Part shown: one piece after another, positions 57,065 to 64,000 of the stretch | Layout: each line of letters opens with the position of its first letter | Position numbering within the stretch: the stretch's first letter is position 1 | Assembly: GCA_903862645.1 (NCBI GenBank) | Contig: CAIOZF010000085.1 | Location: 105,417-169,416 of the forward strand | From: an uncultured Gammaproteobacteria bacterium | GTDB lineage: Bacteria; Pseudomonadota; Gammaproteobacteria; Pseudomonadales; Pseudohongiellaceae | Direction of reading: 5' to 3' | DNA: 64,000 nt | Made by a program: the position numbers and the translations under genes | The notes under the pieces: generated by a model | The model's database searches: none | The model's input: only the letters and a program-made list of their open reading frames with translations | What the model was told of the DNA's origin: nothing

Positions 57065-57732
57065 TGCAACTTCTCGGCTAAAGGTTCTATGGCTTTTTGC
57101 TGCGACACCGTCTGTACACAGTCCAGCAGGATCACTGCAAATTCCAGCAGCAGTGCCTCGTCGCACACTCGCGGTTGTCCACGGAATTCCAGCGCGCTGC
57201 CAAACGGCGGCAGATGCACAAACAACACTGTGTCCAGCGTCTCGTGCGTGGCGCGCATGGCCTCCAGTGTATAGAGCAATTCCTCGCACAGGAAGGCACC
57301 GGCGTCGGTGGATATCCGCACTGGAACGCCCTTGGCGGCGAGCGTAGCGCTCAGGTTTGTGCAATCGGCGCTGGTCTCCCTGCATTGCGGCCCATGTTCG
57401 TCAATTACACGTTTCTGCGGAAACGCGCCATCATTGTCGGCACGTTCGCGGCGCGTGTTGTGCGCCAGCGTCTCCAGTCGAAATACGCCGGCTTCGCCTT
57501 CGCCCAACCCAATGATGCAGTGCGGCTGCCACTCGGTGACGAGCGGAGCGAGCACGCGACGCGGTGCGCCCCAGCACACGGGAATCAATGCGGCGCGTAA
57601 CTCCAGGGCCGCATACGGCCGCTCAGCAAGCGCGCTGGCGGCGATCCATGAGGCATTGTGTTTGCGGCCGTCGAATGGCGTGAAACCGGTCAGCAGAATT
57701 CTGCGGGTGGCGGCGGACTCCGGGGAATTCAT
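57061..57732 (-). CDS. pcp: pyroglutamyl-peptidase I-like protein (peptidase C15)
   Basis: A 223-residue cysteine peptidase removing N-terminal pyroglutamate. ATG 57732 has AGGA 8 bases upstream. Catalytic triad candidates are Glu in GLGEGEAGVFRLETLAHN, Cys in DAGAFLCEELLY and His in VLFVHLPPFG. The N-terminal GFTPFDGRKHNASWIAA corresponds to GFEPFGGxxxNPS of Pcp. Divergence from classical Pcp is notable (GEGEA instead of GQAGGR), so substrate range may differ. Its start and stop both overlap neighbours by ATGA. Confidence 0.82.
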   Translation of the reverse strand: MNSPESAATRRILLTGFTPFDGRKHNASWIAASALAERPYAALELRAALIPVCWGAPRRVLAPLVTEWQPHCIIGLGEGEAGVFRLETLAHNTRRERADNDGAFPQKRVIDEHGPQCRETSADCTNLSATLAAKGVPVRISTDAGAFLCEELLYTLEAMRATHETLDTVLFVHLPPFGSALEFRGQPRVCDEALLLEFAVILLDCVQTVSQQKAIEPLAEKLQ

Positions 57733-58910
57733 CTTGGCAATCCTACGGTTTCCACCTCGAACAACTCGCGCAACAGCACGCGCCATTGTAGGTACTGCTC
57801 TTCCACCGGGCCGCTCAGACCATTGACGTTCTCGCTGAGTTTGAGCACGGCCGGAGCGGTCTCGCTGACAAATCCTGACGCCAGCGCAACGAATTCCTGC
57901 TCGAAGATCTTCGCCCATTTGTAGCGGTTGTAGTTCTGGCTGAGGGATTCGAAGCTGCCACTGCCACTCAATGTACCGCCACCGGCAGCGCTTGCAGCAC
58001 TATCTTCTTCCTCCGCCACCTGATCGTGGGAGTACTGCCGCCAGACGTCATAGGTGGGCTTGAGATCAGCGTGCAGCGCATCGTAGTACTCATCAATGGT
58101 GTCAATGAAGACGAGGTGGCGGGCGCGAATCTGGGCGACGTGCTCCAGCAGTGGTTCGTTGCTGGCGGGCAAGCGTTGCAGGGACAGCAGACCCTGCGCA
58201 TCCGGCTGCAACAGTGCGCCGAAAGCCTCGGGGGAAAGGTCGCCGGCGTATTTGATTTGCGTGAGTTGCGCCAGTGCCAGCAGCGCCTGCGCATCCATGC
58301 TTTCCCGAACGGCGAGCAGATCGTTGGCGATCTGCGCATGCAGATCTTGAAACGGATCTTCGAGATTCACGTTGGTAGAGCGGTCGCGCAGTGACGGCAC
58401 AAACTCCGGATAGTCGAGAATACCTGCGCTGTCGAGATAGGTTTTGTTCAGCCACTCCCGCCCGCTGCTGTCACTGGCGCGGATCTGCAGAATCAGATTG
58501 GCGCCATCGGAGCGCAGAATGGTGCCCTGTATCAACAAGTCTACCGAGGGGTCAGTCTCGGGCAGCACGCGCACGGCACCCCATTGATTGGAAGACACCA
58601 GCGCGTTGCGCAGCACCACGGGCAGGTAGTGAGTCTCGACTCTGCGGATCTCGGCGAATATGGCCGCACCGGCCTGGGTGAGTTGTGCGTCGGTGGCGCG
58701 CGTGTCAAAGACCTGTACGCCGATGTTCAGCAGCCGCTCCTCGCTTGGAGTCTGCGCTGCGATATTCAGCGTGACATCACCGACCGGCGGCGGGCCGACG
58801 ACTGCCGCTGGTTGATTCTGCGCACAGGCTGTCAGTAACAGGGCCAGCAACAGGAGGGCAGGAATGCCAAAGGCGCGAGGCGGCAGATGTCGGAGAATTG
58901 GTACTCTCAT
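57729..58910 (-). CDS. lipoprotein of unknown function (curli-secretion-like fold possible)
   Basis: A 393-residue lipoprotein. ATG 58910 overlaps the stop of the upstream gene; the signal peptide (GIPALLLLALLLTAC) ends in lipobox LTAC. The N-terminal mature domain has GVQVFDTRA, ETHYLPVVLRNALVSSNQWGAVRVLP and VDLLIQGTILRSDGANLILQIRASDSSGREW, the layout of surface-exposed penicillin-binding-like/TolB-N-type lipoproteins (for example DUF799 or CsgG-like). The rest is helical with a Gly/Ser linker (about 310-325). No definite family. Second gene of the four-gene operon. Confidence 0.65.
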   Translation of the reverse strand: MRVPILRHLPPRAFGIPALLLLALLLTACAQNQPAAVVGPPPVGDVTLNIAAQTPSEERLLNIGVQVFDTRATDAQLTQAGAAIFAEIRRVETHYLPVVLRNALVSSNQWGAVRVLPETDPSVDLLIQGTILRSDGANLILQIRASDSSGREWLNKTYLDSAGILDYPEFVPSLRDRSTNVNLEDPFQDLHAQIANDLLAVRESMDAQALLALAQLTQIKYAGDLSPEAFGALLQPDAQGLLSLQRLPASNEPLLEHVAQIRARHLVFIDTIDEYYDALHADLKPTYDVWRQYSHDQVAEEEDSAASAAGGGTLSGSGSFESLSQNYNRYKWAKIFEQEFVALASGFVSETAPAVLKLSENVNGLSGPVEEQYLQWRVLLRELFEVETVGLPR

Positions 58911-59623
58911 GGCTGCGGATCCGCCGCGCTGCAAACCTGCCCTCTGCTGAGGGTCTGCACGCAGTTGTAGCCATCGGGCGGCGCCTCATAGCGGTTGAAG
59001 AACGTAATCAGATTGAACGGTGTGGAGTTGCGATCATAGACGCTGGTGAGCATGCTGATGGTCTGGCCATCGGGGTCGAGGCTGAAGCGATGCTCGATGA
59101 TCGCGCCCTCTGCCAACATGATCTCGAACACCAGTTGCTGGCGATCCCAGCCACAATATTCGGTGCCGTGCACGCTGTTGAAGGTGTCGTCAACATTGTT
59201 GGTGGTGCTGCAGATCAAGGCGGCGTCACCCTGACGTTCGATACGCAGCTCGCCTGCCGTCTGCGTGATCCGCATGATGGTCTGGCGACTGATTAGTTCG
59301 GCCAGTCGCGCATTGGCGATGATATTCCCTGCCCGGCGCCGCGAGCCACTCATGCTGTAACCGCTGGCATCGGTGCCCCCGCGCTGCATGTCCCGGTTGA
59401 GCTCGTCGATGGTGCGCTGCAGCTCGGCTTCGAATTTGTCGCTGCGCGCGAAGTCCTTCTCCCAGCTGCCCGCGAAGTTAGGGCGCACCGGGCTGATCGG
59501 TCTGCCCGGCTCGTCGGCGGCGAAGCCTGCCGAGCAGAACAGCAATACCAGCAAGGCAGCACCGATCCGGAATGGAAGGGCGCTGCGTGCGGCTATCGAG
59601 GAAATTGGCGATCTCAGGGTCAT
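58907..59623 (-). CDS. exported protein of unknown function, first gene of the operon
   Basis: A 238-residue protein with a signal peptide ending near SAGFA-AD. The mature part carries NFAGSWEKDFARSDKFEAELQRTIDELNRDMQRG and later MRITQTAGELRIERQGDAALICS, VHGTEYCGWDRQQLVFEIML, EHRFSLDPDGQTISMLTSVYD, a lipocalin-like beta pattern seen in many exported proteins of marine proteobacteria. Two Cys pairs (ICS/YCG, NCV/VCS) could form disulfides. Its stop overlaps the next ATG (ATGA). Role unknown. Confidence 0.68.
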   Translation of the reverse strand: MTLRSPISSIAARSALPFRIGAALLVLLFCSAGFAADEPGRPISPVRPNFAGSWEKDFARSDKFEAELQRTIDELNRDMQRGGTDASGYSMSGSRRRAGNIIANARLAELISRQTIMRITQTAGELRIERQGDAALICSTTNNVDDTFNSVHGTEYCGWDRQQLVFEIMLAEGAIIEHRFSLDPDGQTISMLTSVYDRNSTPFNLITFFNRYEAPPDGYNCVQTLSRGQVCSAADPQP

Positions 59624-59956
59624 GGTCTCGGCAAGCTGGTGGTTTGCGGCAGGCGTTACGCGGTGCTTAGAAGCCGTGCCACGATTCTATCCTGTAAGTC
59701 AGGATGCTTACACAACTGAATCGCTGGCTTGTTGCTGCGCGGCAGGGACCGTTCGACCGAACCAGAGCAGGGGCTGCGCCGGGAGAGAAAAGCGGCACAG
59801 CGTTCGGAGCAAAACCTATCGTAACGATGCAAGTGTTGCCCTCTGCCTCGAAGCAGCGAAGCGACGTCAATGCCGACGATCATGGGGCAAATTCAATCCG
59901 CTCCACGACTAGCAGCGTATCAGGACTGCAAATTTAAAATCTTGAGGTAGTTATCA
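59624..59956. other. 333-base intergenic region, divergent promoters
   Basis: This separates the minus-strand operon from the DCC oxidoreductase gene. Short frames on both strands (67-77 codons) lack motifs and ribosome sites. GAGG about 10 bases before ATG 59957 is the only clear signal. Confidence 0.5.
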
Positions 59957-60349
59957 ATGTCTGCATTGCGGGTTTACTACGATGGGCTATGTCCATTGTG
60001 TACCAAAGAAATCAATCACATCAAACGCCTCGACAAGCAGACTTTGTTGGATATGCAGGACATCAATGCCGAGGATTTTGAGCAGCGTTTCCCGCACATC
60101 GATCGGGTACAGGCTGACCGTATCCTGCACGGCGAGCTTCCGGATGGCCGCATCATCCTGGGTCTGGATGTGACCTGCATGGCATGGTCACTGGTAGGCA
60201 AGGGGCACTGGTTTGCGTTTATGCGCTGGCCGTTGATCAAACCGATCGCGGACCGGGTCTACCTGTATTTTGCGCGGCACCGCCATCGCATATCCGGCTG
60301 GTTCGGACGCCCACCCGCCTGTGACGATCGTTGTCAGACCAAACTGTGA
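59957..60349 (+). CDS. DCC-family (DUF393) thiol-disulfide oxidoreductase
   Basis: A 130-residue protein with the defining motif YYDGLCPLC (residues 7-15), a CxxC placed after an Asp in a thioredoxin-like start. It is followed by DMQDINAEDFEQRFP and LDVTCMAWSLVGKGHWFAFMRWPLI, also typical. The C-terminus has two more cysteines (PACDDRCQ). The family function is presumed thiol redox. It is probably co-transcribed with the SDR gene that starts 19 bases later. Confidence 0.88.
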   Translation: MSALRVYYDGLCPLCTKEINHIKRLDKQTLLDMQDINAEDFEQRFPHIDRVQADRILHGELPDGRIILGLDVTCMAWSLVGKGHWFAFMRWPLIKPIADRVYLYFARHRHRISGWFGRPPACDDRCQTKL

Positions 60350-60368
60350 GTTTTACCGGAGAATATCG

Positions 60369-61136
60369 ATGAATACTGAACTTGATCCAGGTGGGTATAA
60401 CGTGGCCGGACACAAAGCGCTGGTGATCGGAGCCGGCAGTGCCATAGCCAAGGCGCTGATCAGTGCGATGGGACAGCAACATAGCGTTGATCACATTATC
60501 GCGGTGAGCCGCTCTTCGTCAGAGCCGGGGTCCGAAACCGAGGTCATCGGCAGCGTACCCGTGAGCTATGTGACCTGCGATTACTCCAGTGCTGCGATCA
60601 GCGCACTGGCCGCGCAACTAAGCGGGCCCTTCAGCCATGTGTTTATCTGCACTGGTGTGCTACACAATGATCACATCAAACCCGAAAAGCGGCTGGAGGA
60701 TATAGACGAGGGGCAGATGGCAGAATTGCTGCGCATCAACAGCATCCTCCCGGCACTCTGGTTGCAAGCCTTGCTGCCAACCATCAAGAGTTCATCGCGC
60801 TGCGTATTCACAGTGTTCAGCGCGCGCGTTGGCAGCATCGGCGATAATTTCAAGGGTGGCTGGTACAGTTACCGGGCTTCGAAAGCCGCGCTCAACATGG
60901 TCATCAAGACGGCGGCCATCGAGTACGCCCGCCGTGCGCCTCGCGTCAAGCTGCTCGCGTTTCATCCGGGCACGGTCGACACTGATTTATCTCGGCCGTT
61001 CCATAAAAGCGTTCCCGCCGACAAATTGTTCAGCCCTGAGTTTGTGGCGCAGCAACTGCTGTCAATCACCGCCGCGCTGCCGGTTGATGGTGAAGCGTCC
61101 TTTCTGGACTGGGCAGGCGAAACAATTACCTGGTAA
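60369..61136 (+). CDS. short-chain dehydrogenase (CsgA-like SDR)
   Basis: A 255-residue SDR. ATG 60369 has GGAG 8 bases upstream; the longer frame lies over the DCC gene. The NAD(P) motif is ALVIGAGSAIAKALISAM (slightly atypical GxGSAI), then VFICTGVLHND (NNAG position), and the catalytic YSYRASKAALNM (YxxxK) preceded by FTVFSARVGSI. HPGTVDTDLSRPFHKSV is characteristic of the CsgA/carbonyl-reductase-like subgroup. The substrate is unknown. Convergent with the PHP-type gene after 27 bases. Confidence 0.88.
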   Translation: MNTELDPGGYNVAGHKALVIGAGSAIAKALISAMGQQHSVDHIIAVSRSSSEPGSETEVIGSVPVSYVTCDYSSAAISALAAQLSGPFSHVFICTGVLHNDHIKPEKRLEDIDEGQMAELLRINSILPALWLQALLPTIKSSSRCVFTVFSARVGSIGDNFKGGWYSYRASKAALNMVIKTAAIEYARRAPRVKLLAFHPGTVDTDLSRPFHKSVPADKLFSPEFVAQQLLSITAALPVDGEASFLDWAGETITW

Positions 61137-61163
61137 TCAGTTTTTCACACTACGGCCTGAGTG

Positions 61164-62600
61164 TTATCGCGCCAGCAAGCGCACCGGGTTGGAGTAGAAC
61201 CACAGGTCCGTCCAGGGATCTTCGCCGCGCGGATCAAGCGAAGGTTCCAGTTCTGCCGTATTGGTGCCACGAACACGAATGTAGTGATCACGCTCCAGTG
61301 CCGGCATCCGGTAGTTGATCACCTTGTAGTCGCCAACCTGCTCCCAATCGGACTGGGTGAATCGTGCTGCAACTTTCGCCTCGGGATGTATATCAGTCGA
61401 TTTTTCCAGCGCTGGTCCAGGCATCTCTCCGGTAATCAAATCAACCCTGGCGACCTTCGGATTGTCGCCATGGTGATTGGGCGACTCGGGGTCCTTAAAG
61501 CGGATGGTGATGTCTACCGCAGTGCCTGCGGCAATTTCGAGAGTGCCTCCAATATCAGCAGATTTTCCTGCTGCCATTGCCGTGACGTGCAGTTCGCTAA
61601 CTAGGTCTCCGGTGGTCACAAAGATGCGTCCGCCGCGAATTCCCTCGAGAATGGCATCGTGATTCTTTTCCGCCCACACGTAGGTCTTCGAGTACTCTCC
61701 TGGCCAGAAATCGGAACCGCCTTCGGTGTAATGCATGTGAGAATCGGAAGTGGAAGTAATCCACCAGTCGCGTCCCTCTGCGAGCATGGAATCCCAGAAA
61801 CCGCCAACGATGGCGGCCAGTTGGTCAAAACCGCCCATGGTCGGATGGTTGCCATAACCACCGCGCGCTCGTTCGATATCCACCGATCCGTCAGGTTTCA
61901 GCGCGCCCGCCTGATGTCCGGGTGCACCCTCCATGCCGATGGCAACTCCGGGCGCAACATCATTCCAGCCGCGCAGTTCCTCGGGCGTGTCCAGGCCGTA
62001 GAGGCGCTCGCCAGAGGCAGAGCGTGAGGGATGGTGCGCGATCACGACGGGTTTGTCCGGAAGTTCGCGCATGAAGCGCAACGCCTCCAGCATACGAGGT
62101 TCGGTGTCCCACTCAGGGTTCACAGGCCACGGTTCGCGCTTGGAGAACTGTGACTCGATACTGAACAGGCGCTGCGCCTCGTCCTGCGTGTGCGGCATGA
62201 TGATGCTGGAGTGATCCGCGCCGGGCGTGTCGAACTCCATCCCGTAGAATTGAATGATGTCAGGCACCACCTGGCGTGACTGCTGCAGCGCCGGATAGGC
62301 TTTCTCGAGATTGACGTGACTGTGATTGGGTCCACCGTGGTCGGTTGTCACCATCCAGCCGAGACCGAAGTGCCTGCCCATGAGCGCGTTCATGGGGGTC
62401 GGGTAAATGGCATCACTGCCGAGAATTGGCGTCGGCGGGTTCTGGGTCTGATCCCAGCCCACGCTGAAGCGGCTGTGTATGTGATGATCACCGGCAATCC
62501 ACTGTGCGTTCTCGCTTTGGGAATTGGCAGGCAATAGTTGTGCGAGGGCTGCAGAGGCGAGGGTGATGACTCCGATAGTGCCGATAATTCTTGCGTACAT
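61164..62600 (-). CDS. exported PHP-type metallohydrolase (CehA/McbA-like)
   Basis: A 478-residue exported enzyme. A signal peptide ends near ASAALA-QL. Metal-site motifs of the PHP fold are AGDHHIHSRFS (about 37-47), MVTTDHGGPNH, FYGMEFDTPG, VIAHHPSRSASGE and TSTSDSHMHYTEGG. A C-terminal beta domain follows (HVTAMAAGKSADIGGTLEIAAGTAVDITIRF). CehA/McbA relatives include carbaryl hydrolase and phosphoesterases; the natural substrate here is unknown. AGG lies about 10 bases before the ATG. Separated by 144 bases from the downstream-directed SRPBCC gene on the same strand. Confidence 0.83.
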   Translation of the reverse strand: MYARIIGTIGVITLASAALAQLLPANSQSENAQWIAGDHHIHSRFSVGWDQTQNPPTPILGSDAIYPTPMNALMGRHFGLGWMVTTDHGGPNHSHVNLEKAYPALQQSRQVVPDIIQFYGMEFDTPGADHSSIIMPHTQDEAQRLFSIESQFSKREPWPVNPEWDTEPRMLEALRFMRELPDKPVVIAHHPSRSASGERLYGLDTPEELRGWNDVAPGVAIGMEGAPGHQAGALKPDGSVDIERARGGYGNHPTMGGFDQLAAIVGGFWDSMLAEGRDWWITSTSDSHMHYTEGGSDFWPGEYSKTYVWAEKNHDAILEGIRGGRIFVTTGDLVSELHVTAMAAGKSADIGGTLEIAAGTAVDITIRFKDPESPNHHGDNPKVARVDLITGEMPGPALEKSTDIHPEAKVAARFTQSDWEQVGDYKVINYRMPALERDHYIRVRGTNTAELEPSLDPRGEDPWTDLWFYSNPVRLLAR

Positions 62601-62693
62601 GACTGGCGACCTGAACTGGATAGGATTGAAAAGTTGAGTCTAATCCTAGTCGCCGTATGTGAATATATTATTACGCTCGCTGGGTTTATGTCG

Positions 62694-62730
62694 CAGACGG
62701 CAGTAAACCATGTGGCTCTCCTGCCGTCTG
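62694..62730. repeat. 10-bp perfect inverted repeat after the SRPBCC gene
   Basis: CAGACGGCAG (62694-62703) and CTGCCGTCTG (62721-62730) are exact complements with a 17-base spacer, starting 14 bases past the SRPBCC stop on the minus strand. No T-run follows, so it may be a weak transcript-end structure. Confidence 0.5.
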
Positions 62731-62744
62731 GGGGTGTGGACTTC

Positions 62745-63242
62745 CTACGGCTGTTCGACGATCCCTTTCATGACGCCCAGTGCGCGTTCGAAAGAGGTGC
62801 GGCGACGCGTCACATCGGCATCCTTGGCGGCCTGGTCTGTCAGGTTGGACACATCCAGAATCAGCGTATACAGCAGCGTGGAGGTGTTCGTGCCCGTGGG
62901 TCGAGCTTCGAGGAAACCATGGTAAAGATTGTAGAACTGGCCTTCCACAGCGGGCTGGGTGTAGCCGTAGGAAAGTGGTGTCTGTGCCACCAGCACTTCA
63001 GTGACGCGGCCGGTGGCCAGCACGCGGACGGTGCCGATGCCGCCGTCGCCGGAGGTGATCACGCAGTCCAGGTTCAGCCATTCGCTGATGTCACAGTAAT
63101 CGCCCATCTTCGACCAGGCCTCTTCGGCGGAGCGGTCGACGTCGATCTCCATCTCGATGGTGACATATTCGGGCTGGGCCATGGCGGAAGTGGAGAGAAG
63201 CAGGGCAGGCGCGGCTAGCAGAGACAGCAGACGGCGATTCAT
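62745..63242 (-). CDS. exported SRPBCC (polyketide-cyclase-like) protein
   Basis: A 165-residue protein with AAGGA 8 bases before its ATG. The signal peptide ends near TSAMA-QP. The mature chain has the SRPBCC pattern: VTIEMEIDVDRSAEEAWSKMGDYCDISEWLNLDC, GTVRVLATGRVTEVLVAQTPLSYGY, and TSTLLYTLILDVSN with a long C-terminal helix. SRPBCC proteins bind hydrophobic ligands in a deep cavity; export is uncommon and its ligand unknown. The Cys pair (YCD, DCV) may form a disulfide. Confidence 0.82.
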   Translation of the reverse strand: MNRRLLSLLAAPALLLSTSAMAQPEYVTIEMEIDVDRSAEEAWSKMGDYCDISEWLNLDCVITSGDGGIGTVRVLATGRVTEVLVAQTPLSYGYTQPAVEGQFYNLYHGFLEARPTGTNTSTLLYTLILDVSNLTDQAAKDADVTRRRTSFERALGVMKGIVEQP

Positions 63243-64000
63243 GGCGAAGTCCTTGTTGTTGTTTTTGGGGGGGCTTCAGAGTAGCGGGGATGACGGCAGA
63301 AGAAAAGGGGGCGCGGGTTCAACTCCGAAGTGCATATCTCTTGCCTAAGATAAGGGAGGGGGGGGGCGCCGGGCGGTTGGGGCCTGGGGGGAATCGGTTT
63401 GGCCGATTTTTTTTGATAATTCCGCTGGCTCACCTAGCCAGCATTCCTGCTGAGAATCGTAAGTTTGCTTACATGCACCGTTACAAGAATGCCCTTCGCG
63501 TATTGGTCCAAAAACTCCCTTTCAATTCGAGCTGTATTAGCTCGGCGGGCCGTCGATTTAGGCGGGAAGTGAAAGACTATAAACCAGCCTTTGCTGGAAG
63601 CAGTCCGCCCATACGCCCATCCATAAAAATGTTTCATCCCCACCTACAATTTAATTAGAGCCTAGCGTTGCTGGGTAACCGCCGGCCTTGGAATACATAA
63701 AAGCAAGCTAGAGGACATATTGGGGGAGGGGGGGCTAGGCTGTCTGCTTATTGTTATAGCTACCGCGCAGATTTGCTAAAGGTGAATTTGAAAAAAGCGG
63801 GTAAGAGCTAGGCTTTGTAAGGTTTTTCTTGGGAAGGCAGTATTTAGATGCCTATTTGGCAAAGTCAGAAAAGCCAAGAAATTAGCAGGCTCTAGATGGT
63901 CTGATGCGAACGCAATGCTACCAATTCCAAAGATACTCCTACGCAAAAACGATTGGCTTTGACAGATCGGAACTTAACTTGTCAGTACCTCACCAGCACC
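63243..64000. other. 758-base AT-richer region without a recognised gene
   Basis: Homopolymer G tracts (about 63356-63366 and 63723-63734) and an orphan plus-strand terminator (63392-63414) stand out. Short frames (122 codons plus at 63290, 69 codons minus at 63434) have unlike-gene composition and no motif. The last 350 bases are AT-rich compared with the rest. It may be the edge of an acquired region or encode a small RNA. Confidence 0.45.
63392..63414 (+). terminator. orphan intrinsic terminator
   Basis: AATCGG (63392-63397), 5-base loop, CCGATT (63403-63408), then a run of eight T (63407-63414). It reads on the plus strand, but no plus-strand gene ends nearby (the closest, SRPBCC, is on the minus strand), so it may end an unannotated short transcript. 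Confidence 0.65.

Noticed and set aside
63290..63658. 122-codon plus-strand frame
   Set aside because: It crosses G-tracts and an intrinsic terminator, and has no ribosome site or recognisable motif.

Overview
The window reads as a chromosomal segment of a moderately high-GC gammaproteobacterium on the Pseudomonadales/Cellvibrionales/oligotrophic marine side of the class. The best evidence is the core block tsaE-amiB-mutL-miaA-hfq-hflX-hflK-hflC-hisZ-purA in the Pseudomonas-like order. Further support comes from REP-type palindromes resembling those of pseudomonads, two TonB-dependent receptors, and many periplasmic redox proteins. No phage, integrase, intact insertion sequence, CRISPR array, tRNA or rRNA was seen.

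Layout. 1-8.4 kb is a minus-strand run of exported or membrane proteins: the N-terminus of a CBM9/DUF5916-like protein (cut by the window edge), a very large M1+M28+PDZ peptidase, a TolB-like lipoprotein, a phospholipase A2-like protein coupled to a VIT1/CCC1 transporter, and a cyclase. 8.5-11 kb holds a RibD-C/DHFR-family protein and a membrane-anchored FMN glutamate-synthase-like enzyme. 11.7-19.7 kb is a coherent catabolic island: periplasmic RidA, dihaem cytochrome c, TonB receptor, a winged-helix/TPR membrane regulator broken by a one-base frameshift, and a Tat-exported flavin amine oxidase. 20-23.4 kb has SixA, a ChaN-like lipoprotein, a DUF4159 protein, a DUF6351 pseudogene and a MarR regulator behind a perfect 19-bp inverted repeat.

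23.4-37.7 kb is the conserved housekeeping block, covering metabolite repair, t6A and i6A tRNA modification, peptidoglycan hydrolysis, mismatch repair, Hfq, the HflKC complex, and histidine and purine synthesis. A divergent murI sits between mutL and miaA. 37.7-40.8 kb is a decay zone with an EAL-domain remnant, an intact NhaP2-type antiporter and an alpha/beta-hydrolase tail. 40.85-46.4 kb carries two convergent pairs of exported genes. Each pair has one CxxCH protein with a PHM-like (copper type II monooxygenase) fold and one unknown secreted protein. One PHM-like protein keeps every copper ligand. The other, fused to a redoxin domain, has lost nearly all of them.

46.8-50.1 kb is a beta-oxidation pair (fadJ-fadI). 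50.5-54.4 kb has a lipoprotein, an AtaL-like protein, a Yip1 remnant and a TonB receptor with a glycine-rich insert in its plug. 54.4-56.6 kb has an MscS/YbdG channel overlapping a shortened transaldolase whose start contains a REP. 56.6-59.6 kb is a four-gene operon with ATGA overlaps at every junction (unknown exported protein, unknown lipoprotein, pyroglutamyl peptidase, YchJ). 60-63.2 kb has a DCC thiol oxidoreductase, an SDR, a PHP-type metallohydrolase and an exported SRPBCC protein. The last 750 bases look non-coding and are more AT-rich.

All assignments come from reading the sequence and from recalled family motifs; no database search was run.
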